Positions 44,232-52,589 of a stretch of DNA of 64,000 bases are shown piece after piece. The translations under genes and the position numbers were made by a program. Each line of letters opens with the position of its first letter. Position 1 is the first letter of the stretch. The stretch spans positions 1,611,001 through 1,675,000 of the forward strand of contig NZ_CP029151.1 of NCBI RefSeq assembly GCF_003095655.1, given 5' to 3'. This stretch comes from Dokdonia sp. Dokd-P16. GTDB lineage: Bacteria; Bacteroidota; Bacteroidia; Flavobacteriales; Flavobacteriaceae. The notes under the pieces are model-generated. The model saw nothing but the letters and a program-made list of their open reading frames with translations. It had not been told where the DNA came from and did not search any database.

Positions 44232-45743
44232 ATGACGACACTTATAAAATTCATTCTCACATTACTTACAATAACCTGCGCTGCTACGGCGGTAGCACAA
44301 TCTTATAGTGTAACCGTAATTGATGAAAGGACTAAAGAGCCCATTCCTTTTGCAACTGTAAAATTATCTAAAAACACAGGTACAATTACCAACGAAGAAG
44401 GCATCTTTACTCTTGGAGAGCATAAGCTATCTACACTTAGGGATTCTGTGTATATCTCATCTATGGGATATGAAGAGGTGGCTATTTTTCCTAAGAAAGT
44501 GATGGATACCATTATATCACTGCGTGTAAAAACAAACGAATTAGAAAATGTGTTTCTCACAAATAATCCGCTGGATGCAGAGGAAATTATAGAGCGAGTT
44601 AAAGAAAACATAGCTGTCAATTATCCTAATGCGCTCACTGAGAAAAAAATATTCTTCAGACAGTCTGAGTCAGATCGTATTGATAAAATGGATATCGAAG
44701 TAGAAAAAACGACTATTCCAGAATTTAACCAAGTCTTTATGGATAGTCTAGTGGGGTCTGTAGCAAAGAAGAGTGATTACTACAGTGAGTCTGTAGGAAC
44801 ACTTTCTGGTAATTATGACAATCAAAAGCTAGTTATTGATAAAGCCGCAAAGCTCTATGACAAAACTAAAAAAGATGTAGGGGTAGAGAGTTTTGGAAAA
44901 AGGCTTGAAGAAATTGTTGAGAAAAATGTAAAAGCAGATTCTTATTTTAAAATAAAATCTGGAATTATAGGAACCACCATTGAAGTAGATGACTCAACAA
45001 AAATGGGTAGCTCAAATGGCGGACTTAAAATAGAGGTAGATACAGAGCAAGAGGAAAATGACAAGGAGCAAGCCATTACAGAAAGCATAAAATCTGACCT
45101 TTCTGATCTGTTTGAGGCTATGTTTTATAAAGAGGATACAAAGCTTGACTTTTTAACCAAAGCAAATCGTTATCGTTTTACTAAAAGAAAATTTACGGCA
45201 ATAGGTGATGATATTGTTTATGTAATAGACTTTGAACCTAAGGGAAGAAAAGATTTTAAAGGAACCTTATATGTAAATACGGATGACTTTGCAGTAATGC
45301 GTCTAGAGTATGAGAATGTGCGCAAGCTGTCAAGTTTTGGGATGTTCGGTATAAGCTATAAGAAGTATTTATATAAGGGAAAAAGCATCTATGCAAAAGA
45401 TGATAATGGTGGTTATTCCTTGCGATTTATGGAGTTAGAAAACGGAGAGCGCATAGGTATAGATAGACCTTTGAAAATCATTGAAAAAAACAAAAATGTA
45501 GGAGGTCGCCGCAAGCAAAATGAAGTAGCGATGGAGATTGAAATAGCAAATACTAGCTATTCAAAAAAGGAGCTAGTCATTTTTAGTTCTACTAGTATTG
45601 ATCAAAGTACGTACGATGCTGTAGAGGAAATTAAAGAGATGGAGGCAACATACTTATCTAATTATGATCCTAATTTTTGGAAAGGTTATACCATTATGGA
45701 GCCTAATGCGGCAATACAAAGCTTTAAGTCTGAGAGTAAATAA
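44232..45743 (+). CDS. Carboxypeptidase-like regulatory domain protein (outer-surface, unknown function)
   Basis: 503 residues with signal peptide TLIKFILTLLTITCAATAVAQ, then a CarboxypepD_reg-like beta domain (VTVIDERTKEPIPFATVKL, GTITNEEGIFTL, VYISSMGYEEV) of about 80 residues. The remaining 400 residues are predicted mixed strand/helix (AEEIIERVKENIAVNYPN, YRFTKRKFTAIGDDIVYVI, GTLYVNTDDFAVMRLEYE), as in many Bacteroidota surface proteins with this domain order. No plug or barrel of a TonB receptor follows. Function unknown. It is monocistronic; a weak hairpin lies at 45780-45807. Confidence 0.8.
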   Translation: MTTLIKFILTLLTITCAATAVAQSYSVTVIDERTKEPIPFATVKLSKNTGTITNEEGIFTLGEHKLSTLRDSVYISSMGYEEVAIFPKKVMDTIISLRVKTNELENVFLTNNPLDAEEIIERVKENIAVNYPNALTEKKIFFRQSESDRIDKMDIEVEKTTIPEFNQVFMDSLVGSVAKKSDYYSESVGTLSGNYDNQKLVIDKAAKLYDKTKKDVGVESFGKRLEEIVEKNVKADSYFKIKSGIIGTTIEVDDSTKMGSSNGGLKIEVDTEQEENDKEQAITESIKSDLSDLFEAMFYKEDTKLDFLTKANRYRFTKRKFTAIGDDIVYVIDFEPKGRKDFKGTLYVNTDDFAVMRLEYENVRKLSSFGMFGISYKKYLYKGKSIYAKDDNGGYSLRFMELENGERIGIDRPLKIIEKNKNVGGRRKQNEVAMEIEIANTSYSKKELVIFSSTSIDQSTYDAVEEIKEMEATYLSNYDPNFWKGYTIMEPNAAIQSFKSESK

Positions 45744-45779
45744 AAGACTAGATCAAAGATTCTTGATATCGAATTATCA

Positions 45780-45807
45780 TGCCAGTTTCCCTTTGTGGTT
45801 GCTGGCA
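45780..45807 (+). terminator. Weak terminator-like hairpin
   Basis: TGCCAG (45780-45785) and CTGGCA (45802-45807) with a 16-base loop, followed by TTTTAT. Only six pairs, so support is modest. Confidence 0.4.
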
Positions 45808-45839
45808 TTTTATATGGTGAAGTCTTTAAGCGCTTTTAG

Positions 45840-45847
45840 TATCTTTA
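45840..45847 (+). promoter_or_regulatory. -7 box of the DUF4230 operon, four bases before the ATG
   Basis: TATCTTTA at 45840-45847; the ATG is at 45852. Confidence 0.5.
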
Positions 45848-45851
45848 CTTT

Positions 45852-46469
45852 ATGGAATTAGTATTTATAGGGCTCGCCGTAGGAGCGATTCTCTCTTATT
45901 TTGTATTTAACTTTATCTCTGGAAAATCTAAAACTCCAGATGCTCAAGCACAGTCTGTGGTGCTTATGGAGCGCATAAGAACGGTGTGTAAATTCATCAC
46001 TGTAGAAGGCGACTTTGCAGAGATATATCATTACGAAAGTTTAAAAAATAAATGGATGAATCTATTACTAGGTTCAAAAAAAGCCATCGTACTCATAGAT
46101 GCAAAAGCACACATAGGTTTTGATCTTACTAAGATTAAAATGGAGGCAGATGATAAGAATAGAACCATTAAACTTTTCAATTTCCCAGAGCCAGAGTTGC
46201 TTTCTGTGGAGACAGATTTTAAGTATTATGATAAAAAAGAAGGCTGGGCAAATCCTTTTACTAGCACAGATCTTACAGAGATAAACAGAGAGGCAAAGCA
46301 GCACATACGCGATAAAATCCCACAAAGCGGACTCTTTGAAGAAGCAAAAACACAGGCGCTAGAAACGGTACAGTTAATGCAAAAACTTGTAGAAACTATA
46401 GGCTGGAAATTAGACTACTCATCGCTTGAAATACCTGCGAGTAATGAGACTAAGAAACTGGACTCCTAG
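45852..46469 (+). CDS. DUF4230 protein
   Basis: 205 residues. One N-terminal transmembrane anchor (LVFIGLAVGAILSYFVFNFI) and a soluble domain fitting DUF4230: RIRTVCKFITVEGDFAEIY, KKAIVLIDAKAHIGFDL, then LTEINREAKQHIRDKIP. Function unknown. It opens a run of five genes with overlaps or near-zero gaps: its stop overlaps the next start by one base. Confidence 0.85.
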   Translation: MELVFIGLAVGAILSYFVFNFISGKSKTPDAQAQSVVLMERIRTVCKFITVEGDFAEIYHYESLKNKWMNLLLGSKKAIVLIDAKAHIGFDLTKIKMEADDKNRTIKLFNFPEPELLSVETDFKYYDKKEGWANPFTSTDLTEINREAKQHIRDKIPQSGLFEEAKTQALETVQLMQKLVETIGWKLDYSSLEIPASNETKKLDS

Positions 46470-46957
46470 TGATTTATCTTATTACTGGAAATACAGGAGC
46501 AGGAAAAACTACGTATTCATTAGATCTTAAGAAAAGCGTTAATGGTATCTTATTTTCCATTGATCATTGGAATAAGACACTATTTCTTGATGATAAACAA
46601 GAGACAGACGGAGTTGATTGGTTTTTAGAACGCATAGCGCGTAGCGACCAGATGATTCAATCACTAGTATTACAGCTCGAAGAGGCGGATACTCCCGCAA
46701 TTTTAGATCTTGGATTTGCAAAGCGAGATAGAAGAGAACGTTTTTACGCTTTCGCGAAAGCGCACCAAATACCTTACGAGCTTCACTTTCTTGATATTGA
46801 TAAAGAAATAAGAAAAGAAAGAGTACAACAGCGCAATAAAGAGCAAGGAGCCACCTACGAATTTGACGTTTCGGCGGCAGATTTTGAGTTTATGGAAACC
46901 TGGTTTGAGCCGCCTGTAGAAGATGAACTCGTAGAAGCAACAATAATTACCAAGTGA
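46469..46957 (+). CDS. P-loop NTPase/kinase-like protein
   Basis: 162 residues, starting with GTG at 46469, one base overlapping the previous TAG. The Walker A is at the very N-terminus (ITGNTGAGKTTYS), DLGF lies near residue 77 and a KEIRKERVQQRN arginine-rich lid near residue 113. This matches AAA_33-type small-molecule or nucleic-acid kinases and chloramphenicol-phosphotransferase-like proteins; the substrate is unknown. Palindrome copy 14 is read as YAFAKAHQ. The next gene overlaps its stop by four bases (GTGA). Confidence 0.8.
   Translation: MIYLITGNTGAGKTTYSLDLKKSVNGILFSIDHWNKTLFLDDKQETDGVDWFLERIARSDQMIQSLVLQLEEADTPAILDLGFAKRDRRERFYAFAKAHQIPYELHFLDIDKEIRKERVQQRNKEQGATYEFDVSAADFEFMETWFEPPVEDELVEATIITK
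46747..46762. repeat. CGCTTTCGCGAAAGCG palindrome, copy 14 (in P-loop gene)
   Basis: Perfect 16-base copy preceded by TA; read as AFAKA. Confidence 0.9.
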
Positions 46958-47310
46958 ATATAGAAGCGTTTAGAACATATTGCCTTGATAAAAAAGGAGT
47001 CACGGAGGAGTTGCCTTTTGATGCAGACACCCTAGTTTTTAAAGTGATGGGTAAAATGTTTGCACTTTGCTCTTTAAAACGAATTCCACTCTCGGCAAAT
47101 TTAAAATGTGATCCAGATCGAGCTCTCATTTTGAGAGAGACTCACGATGGAGCTATCATTCCTGGATGGCATATGAATAAAACTCACTGGAATACCTGTG
47201 TTCTGGAAGAGTTACCACCACGATTATTAGCAGAGCTTATTGACCATTCTTACAATCTTGTCGTATCAAAAATGACAAAAAAACAACAAGCCGAACTTGC
47301 GGCTCTATAA
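46954..47310 (+). CDS. MmcQ/YjbR-family protein
   Basis: 118 residues beginning with GTG at 46954 in a GTGA overlap with the previous stop. YjbR motifs: FRTYCLDKKGVTEELPF, TLVFKVMGKMFALCSL, LKCDPDRALILRETHDGAIIPGWHMNKTHWNT and LIDHSYNLVVSKMTKKQQ. The fold is a double-wing DNA-binding-like domain (CyaY-like); actual DNA binding is not established for most members. It ends one base before the MutS-like start codon at 47312. Confidence 0.88.
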   Translation: MNIEAFRTYCLDKKGVTEELPFDADTLVFKVMGKMFALCSLKRIPLSANLKCDPDRALILRETHDGAIIPGWHMNKTHWNTCVLEELPPRLLAELIDHSYNLVVSKMTKKQQAELAAL

Positions 47311-47311
47311 T

Positions 47312-49084
47312 ATGACAGCACCTACAGCCTTCTATGAAGGACAAATTAAAACATATCAGAAGGAATTATCTGAGATTAAAAGCAAACTCAATATTTCAAG
47401 TACCATAAGGCTCGCAGTGTTCTTAGCTACAGGAGCGAGTGTGTACTTCACACTAGGTAACACGCAATTCCTTATGGGGTGTATAATCGTGGGTATTATT
47501 GCTTTTTTACTACTTGTGAGTCGGCACAGCCAGTTGCAGCACAAGCGTGATCTTACTAAAGCACTTCTAGAGCGCAATGAGACAGAATTAAAAGTACTAA
47601 GTAGGGATTTTTATGACCTGCCAGATGGGAGTGAATTTCATAATCCAGAGCATGTGTTTAGCCAAGATATAGACCTTTTTGGGCGTGGCTCTTTCTTTCA
47701 ATACTTTAATAGAACTGCCCTTGATAGTGGTTCTTCAAAACTTGCTTCCATGCTTCTTTCAAATGATATTGAGGGAATATCACAAAAGCAAGAAGCTGTA
47801 AAAGAGTTAGGTGAGCTGCCAGAGTGGAGACAATTATTTAGTGCAATCGCATCATTAGTTACCACAGATTTATCTGCAGATAGTGTACTGCTTTGGTTAA
47901 AAGAGTACACCTCTTTTGTGCCTAAACAAATGAAACTTATCTCGCGTATATTTTCTGTAATCTCATTACTTACACTAGCAGCTTATTTTATAGGTTTTAT
48001 TGCTGGATGGTGGGTATTTGTAGTATTTGGGATAGGTTTATTGATAAGCGGGAGGTTCTTTGGGAGAATTAATATGCTCTCTGCACATACAGGTAAGATT
48101 CAAACCACATTTACACAATATGCGAGCTTATTATCTAGAATAGAGGAGCAAGAATTTGCGAGTGATTTGCTAGTAAATAAGCGCAAGATGGTCATTACAT
48201 CAGAGCAATCAAGTTCGTCCATTTTGAGAGCTTTTTCAAAACATTTAGACGCACTTGATCAGCGTAATAATTTTATAATTGGACTCATATCTAATGGGTT
48301 TTTTCTTAGAGATTTAAGTATTGTACACAACATTGAAAGGTGGATTGCAACACATCGCGATGCGGTTGAAGATTGGTTTGAAGTAATCTCCTTCTTTGAT
48401 GCTTATAACAGTCTGGGTAATTATACTTTTAACCATGAAGGTCATGTATTTCCTGAGATTACCGAAACTGGAACTACATTAGTTACCACAGGAGCAGCGC
48501 ATCCTCTTCTTGATCCTACAACTGCTGTGCGTAATGATATCACTATAAAGAATGATGAGTTCTTTATCATCACAGGAGCAAATATGGCTGGTAAAAGTAC
48601 CTTCTTAAGAACGGTAGCCTTACAGGTTGTGATGGGTAACGTAGGTTTGCCCATATTTGCAACGAGCGCTTCATATACGCCTATAAAGTTAATTACTAGT
48701 ATGCGCACCACAGATAGTCTTACAGATGATGAGAGTTACTTCTTCAGCGAACTCAAACGTCTTAAGTTTATTGTAGATCAGATAGAAACAGATCGTTACT
48801 TTATCATCTTAGATGAAATTTTAAAAGGAACTAACAGTACAGATAAGGCAGAGGGTTCTCGTAAGTTTATAGATAAGCTTGTAGGTGCAGGAGCAACTGG
48901 TATTATTGCTACGCACGACCTTAGTTTATGTGAGGCGGCAAATGATCTTAAGGAGGTGAAGAACTACTACTTTGACGCACAAATAATAAATGACGAATTG
49001 TTCTTTGATTACACTTTTAAGGAAGGTATTTGTCAGAACATGAATGCTAGTTTCTTATTGAAGAAAATGGGGATTGTGTCATAA
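47312..49084 (+). CDS. Membrane-embedded MutS-like ATPase
   Basis: 590 residues from the ATG at 47312. The C-terminal 220 residues are a MutS-type ABC ATPase: HPLLDP, Walker A ITGANMAGKSTFLRT, SYFFSELKRL, Walker B YFIILDEILKGTNSTD, GIIATHD. The N-terminal half is not MutS: two transmembrane segments near residues 35-75 and another pair near 205-250, with MutS core-like helices in between and after. The mismatch-recognition and connector domains of MutS are absent. Such proteins are common in Bacteroidota and usually labelled DNA mismatch repair protein, but the membrane segments argue for another role. Downstream of YjbR by one base. Confidence 0.85.
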   Translation: MTAPTAFYEGQIKTYQKELSEIKSKLNISSTIRLAVFLATGASVYFTLGNTQFLMGCIIVGIIAFLLLVSRHSQLQHKRDLTKALLERNETELKVLSRDFYDLPDGSEFHNPEHVFSQDIDLFGRGSFFQYFNRTALDSGSSKLASMLLSNDIEGISQKQEAVKELGELPEWRQLFSAIASLVTTDLSADSVLLWLKEYTSFVPKQMKLISRIFSVISLLTLAAYFIGFIAGWWVFVVFGIGLLISGRFFGRINMLSAHTGKIQTTFTQYASLLSRIEEQEFASDLLVNKRKMVITSEQSSSSILRAFSKHLDALDQRNNFIIGLISNGFFLRDLSIVHNIERWIATHRDAVEDWFEVISFFDAYNSLGNYTFNHEGHVFPEITETGTTLVTTGAAHPLLDPTTAVRNDITIKNDEFFIITGANMAGKSTFLRTVALQVVMGNVGLPIFATSASYTPIKLITSMRTTDSLTDDESYFFSELKRLKFIVDQIETDRYFIILDEILKGTNSTDKAEGSRKFIDKLVGAGATGIIATHDLSLCEAANDLKEVKNYYFDAQIINDELFFDYTFKEGICQNMNASFLLKKMGIVS

Positions 49085-49103
49085 TAGTATTTAATAAGAT
49101 TGT

Positions 49104-50105
49104 ATGGATAGTTTAACTCAGATAGTTCTTGGTGCCGCAGTAGGCGAGGCGGTACTTGGCAAAAAGATAGGTAATAGAGCAATGCTCTGGGGAGCCGTAG
49201 CGGGTACCATACCAGATCTTGACATTGTATGGAGATATCTCACAGATACTATCACAGCGACAGAGATGCACCGTGGCTTTAGCCATAGTGTTGTATTTTC
49301 TATTCTCGCAGCACCCTTACTTGGTTGGATTGTTCATCAACTCAAAAAACGACCAGATGTGGGGTGGCAAGGATGGTCAAAGCTTTTTTTCTGGGGTCTT
49401 TTTACACATCCATTGCTAGATGCATTTACTACATGGGGAACACAAATATTTTGGCCATTTAATTGGAGAGTTGCTTTTAATAGCATCTTTGTTATAGATC
49501 CGCTATACACCGTTCCTTTTTTAATATGTGTTCTTATTGCAGCTACTAGAAAACGTGGTACGCTTTCGCGAAAGCGTATAAACAACATTGGTATTTATAT
49601 AAGCACTGCATATTTATTACTAACGGTTGTAATAAAGTATATCGCCCATCAAAAAGTGGTTGAAAATCTTGAGCAGCAGGGCATAGCATATACCCAAATC
49701 TCAACGCGCCCAGCCCCAATGAACACGGTGTTGTGGAATATAAATGTAGATGCAGGCGAAAATTATCTTATAGGTGATTACTCTCTATTTGACTCCAAGC
49801 CCATCACTTTTAAGGCATATCCTAAAAAGCGCTCAGAAAGTGAAGCGCTTATCAATACGTCAGAAGTACAACGGCTTATAACCATTTCTGAAGGATGGTA
49901 TATTTTAGAAAGAAATCAAGATAAGTGGATTTATAATGACCTCCGTTTTGGGCTTATTGCCATAAATCCAGATAATCCTCAATTTGTTTTTAGATACAAG
50001 CTAGAGGAAAATGACGGTACAATCACAGCCACAGAGGATCGTCCAGACACGTCAAATATGGATACCGTATTAGGTAATCTATGGACAAGGATTAAGGGGA
50101 ATTAA
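49104..50105 (+). CDS. YdjM-like membrane-bound metal-dependent hydrolase
   Basis: 333 residues. DUF457/YdjM features: MDSLTQIVLGAAVGEAVLG, GAVAGTIPDLDIVW, HRGFSHS and THPLLDAFTTWGTQ, with conserved His/Asp likely binding metal between four or five membrane segments. The C-terminal 130 residues form a soluble tail. It is 19 bases after the MutS-like gene. Its last four bases overlap the end of a convergent receiver gene. Palindrome copy 15 is read as RKRGTLSRKRIN in a cytoplasmic loop. Confidence 0.85.
   Translation: MDSLTQIVLGAAVGEAVLGKKIGNRAMLWGAVAGTIPDLDIVWRYLTDTITATEMHRGFSHSVVFSILAAPLLGWIVHQLKKRPDVGWQGWSKLFFWGLFTHPLLDAFTTWGTQIFWPFNWRVAFNSIFVIDPLYTVPFLICVLIAATRKRGTLSRKRINNIGIYISTAYLLLTVVIKYIAHQKVVENLEQQGIAYTQISTRPAPMNTVLWNINVDAGENYLIGDYSLFDSKPITFKAYPKKRSESEALINTSEVQRLITISEGWYILERNQDKWIYNDLRFGLIAINPDNPQFVFRYKLEENDGTITATEDRPDTSNMDTVLGNLWTRIKGN
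49559..49578. repeat. CGCTTTCGCGAAAGCG palindrome, copy 15 (in YdjM-like gene)
   Basis: Perfect 20-base copy TACGCTTTCGCGAAAGCGTA, read as TLSRKR. Confidence 0.9.
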
Positions 50106-50521
50106 TCATCAAAACGTCCTGGAAATTGCTCTTTTAAAATTTTAAAGAGATTTTCTTGAGTAAGGGGTTTGTTGTCAAAATGTTGCAAGAGGTCATACTT
50201 TTCGGCCTTCTTTTTATCTACTGGAGAAGTAGAGGTAGTGAGCATAGCAATCACCACTCCTGCTTTTTGTACGTCTTCTAATTCTTCATAATGCTCTAAA
50301 AACTCAAAGCCATCCATGCCAGGCATGTTAATGTCTAAGAAAATAAGATCAGGACGTGGATAATCTTCATCTATCAGAGTTTTAAGATAAGTAAGCCCTT
50401 CCTCGCCAGAATATTTGATAGTCACTTTTGCAGTCACTTTTGCCTTTTTTATTACACGTGAGTGTACAAAGTTATCAGACTCAGAATCATCTATAAGTAA
50501 TATCTCTCTTAGTGGTTGCAT
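50102..50521 (-). CDS. Single-domain response regulator
   Basis: 139 residues, CheY-like: ILLIDDSESD, phosphoacceptor in LIFLDINMPGMDGFEFL, Thr in AMLTTSTSP and Lys in FDNKPLT. All switch residues are present. It resembles the receiver at 19701 in sequence and context. It is four bases downstream of the kinase at 50526 on the same strand, and its end overlaps the convergent YdjM-like gene by four bases. Confidence 0.92.
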   Translation of the reverse strand: MQPLREILLIDDSESDNFVHSRVIKKAKVTAKVTIKYSGEEGLTYLKTLIDEDYPRPDLIFLDINMPGMDGFEFLEHYEELEDVQKAGVVIAMLTTSTSPVDKKKAEKYDLLQHFDNKPLTQENLFKILKEQFPGRFDD

Positions 50522-50525
50522 GTTC

Positions 50526-51938
50526 TTATTTTTTTAAAGTAAATGTGAATGTGCTGCCTTCACCTACGGTAGATGCAACACTTATTTTTCCCTTATGTAA
50601 TTCAACTATTTTTTGACAGAAGGCAAGACCTATACCTGTTCCTTCGTATTCTTTTGCACTGTGAAGGCGTGTAAACATATTAAATATCTTATCTAAGTGC
50701 TCTTTTTTAATACCTAATCCATTATCAGAAACTTTAAACGTGTAGTAAAGTCTCGAGTCGCTTACACTTATATGAATTTTTGGAGAGCGTTCTGGTGGAG
50801 TAAACTTGATGGCATTTGTAATTAAGTTTACAAAAAGTTGTCGTAATTCTACAGGATAACCAGATACCGTAGGGAGTGTGTCCTTAGTAATAACTGTTCC
50901 ACTCTCTTCTATGCGAGTGCCTAGATCTTTATTAATGTCGTCTAACAGTTTATTGAGATCTATTTTTGAACGAGTCCCAGATCGGCCTAGTCTGCTGTAA
51001 TTGAGTAAACCTGTAATAAGACTCTTCATGCGAGCAGTGGCTCCTTTTATAAAATCAAAATAGGTGCCAGCCTCACCGTCTAATTTTTCGCCGTAATCTT
51101 CTTCAAAAAGTGCAATAAAGTTATCTACCGTACGCAGGGGTTCTTGCAAATCGTGAGAGGCTATGTAAGCAAACTGGTTAAGCTGTTTGTTCTTGTCTTC
51201 CATCTGGTGAATGAGGTCTTCATTCATCTCCATTTGTGCTTCTTTGAGAGCAATTTCTTGATCTCGAGAGTGGACTAGTTCGATGAGAGCATCATTATTT
51301 TCTGCAAGTTTTGTAAAGAGCGGAATAAGTCTTTTTCTAACGGCATACACATTAAAAAGCATCAATAATAAGGCTATTGATAATGCAATAAGACTCAAAA
51401 CATAAATAGTGTCGTAGGTAGATTTACGCTCTAGTAGTAATGCGTTCTCCTCAATAAGCATGATGTCTCGCATATTATCAATAGCATCTATGAGACGCAA
51501 GGTTTCTACTCTTCCGGTACGTTTTCTATTTTCTTCTGGAGTACGTAGGACGTAGTTCTCCATGTTATTATCCATGCCCAGTACGCGCTCATTTACTAGC
51601 GCTTCAAACTTTCTTAAGTTTTCTTGTTGAGAAGGGTTCTCGAGCGTTTTTATTTTGAGTTGATCTATCTCACCCCTCAATTTTGCTATTTGAACTTTGT
51701 AATCAATACGATATTCTGGATCCTTACTTATTAAGTATCCACGTAGCATACTCTCAGCTTTCAATAATGTTTCAGATACATTATGTATTTGAGTGGTAGT
51801 TTCATTAGTATGAACAATCCATTTTTGAGAATACTGTGATGCAAGATATAGCAGCGTAACTAAAACAATTACAGCAAGCGTCGAAAAAAAACTTAAGTAA
51901 AGTGACCTGACTATATTTTTAGATTCGGTAGTATCCAT
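50526..51938 (-). CDS. Sensor histidine kinase with CHASE3-like domain
   Basis: 470 residues. First membrane segment (LYLSFFSTLAVIVLVTLLYLA), a helical extracytoplasmic domain of about 140 residues with CHASE3 features (LLKAESMLRGYLISKDPEYR), a second membrane segment (IYVLSLIALSIALLLMLFNVY), a coiled coil, HisKA with QFAYIASHDLQEPLRTVDNF and HATPase_c (FVNLITNAIKF, DNGLGI, GTGIGLAFCQKIV). The kinase core closely resembles the one at 23255. It lies between two receivers with gaps of 4 and 3 bases, a compact phosphotransfer module without a DNA-binding output. Confidence 0.93.
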   Translation of the reverse strand: MDTTESKNIVRSLYLSFFSTLAVIVLVTLLYLASQYSQKWIVHTNETTTQIHNVSETLLKAESMLRGYLISKDPEYRIDYKVQIAKLRGEIDQLKIKTLENPSQQENLRKFEALVNERVLGMDNNMENYVLRTPEENRKRTGRVETLRLIDAIDNMRDIMLIEENALLLERKSTYDTIYVLSLIALSIALLLMLFNVYAVRKRLIPLFTKLAENNDALIELVHSRDQEIALKEAQMEMNEDLIHQMEDKNKQLNQFAYIASHDLQEPLRTVDNFIALFEEDYGEKLDGEAGTYFDFIKGATARMKSLITGLLNYSRLGRSGTRSKIDLNKLLDDINKDLGTRIEESGTVITKDTLPTVSGYPVELRQLFVNLITNAIKFTPPERSPKIHISVSDSRLYYTFKVSDNGLGIKKEHLDKIFNMFTRLHSAKEYEGTGIGLAFCQKIVELHKGKISVASTVGEGSTFTFTLKK

Positions 51939-51941
51939 AGA

Positions 51942-52490
51942 TTATTTTATGGATAAAAATTTGAGCACTTTGTCCTTCAGAGATTCTATTGCTTCTTTGT
52001 GTTCATAAGCTTCAAAGTCATGATGACGTAAGTAATCTGTAAGCTCTCGCTCCCTAGCATCTTTTTCACGTTGTCTCTCTAAACGAGTGATAAGCTCTTG
52101 CTTTTCTGAAATGAATTTTTCAAAAAGTGGTTGTAGTTTTTGTTGTAAATTTTGAAGGTTTTCTTTCAAGAAAAATCCAGAAGCCCCTTGTAAGATGAGC
52201 TCTGCTGCTTTCTCTTCATTATTAAGGTTTCCAGTAATAATAATAACAGGGATCTCACTATTAAATTCTTTGACTTGTTTAATTACGTCAAACCCAGTAA
52301 ATCCTTCAAGATTAAAGTCGCTTACCACGATATCTGGTAAGAACTGCTTAAGAGCCACAGCAAGTGAAAGCTCTTTGTCTGAAATGCTAATTTCAACATT
52401 GTTACAAAAGCGTTTTATCTGTTTTTGTACGAGAAAAGCATCAGATACTAGGTCTTCTACAATAAGTATGCGTAGTGGAGTATCAATCAT
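51942..52490 (-). CDS. Response regulator with coiled-coil tail
   Basis: 182 residues: receiver (ILIVEDLVSD, Asp in DIVVSDFNLEGFTG, Thr in VIIITGN, Lys in GFFLKENL), then about 50 residues of charged helix (KQELITRLERQREKDARERE) ending FLSIK. The tail probably dimerises or contacts the kinase. It is the first gene of the receiver-kinase-receiver operon. Confidence 0.9.
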   Translation of the reverse strand: MIDTPLRILIVEDLVSDAFLVQKQIKRFCNNVEISISDKELSLAVALKQFLPDIVVSDFNLEGFTGFDVIKQVKEFNSEIPVIIITGNLNNEEKAAELILQGASGFFLKENLQNLQQKLQPLFEKFISEKQELITRLERQREKDARERELTDYLRHHDFEAYEHKEAIESLKDKVLKFLSIK

Positions 52491-52589
52491 TTTTGGTTAG
52501 TCTAGGTTGTTTATGTAAAGATATGAGATATTATATCGTAGCTTTCTTAACATTTTTATAAAAATCTAAGAAAAGAAAAACTTAAATAA

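Noticed and set aside
52543-52573. A/T-only hairpin after the AraC gene as a terminator
   Set aside because: The stem TTTCTTA/TAAGAAA is imperfect and contains almost no G-C pairs, so it is too weak to call.
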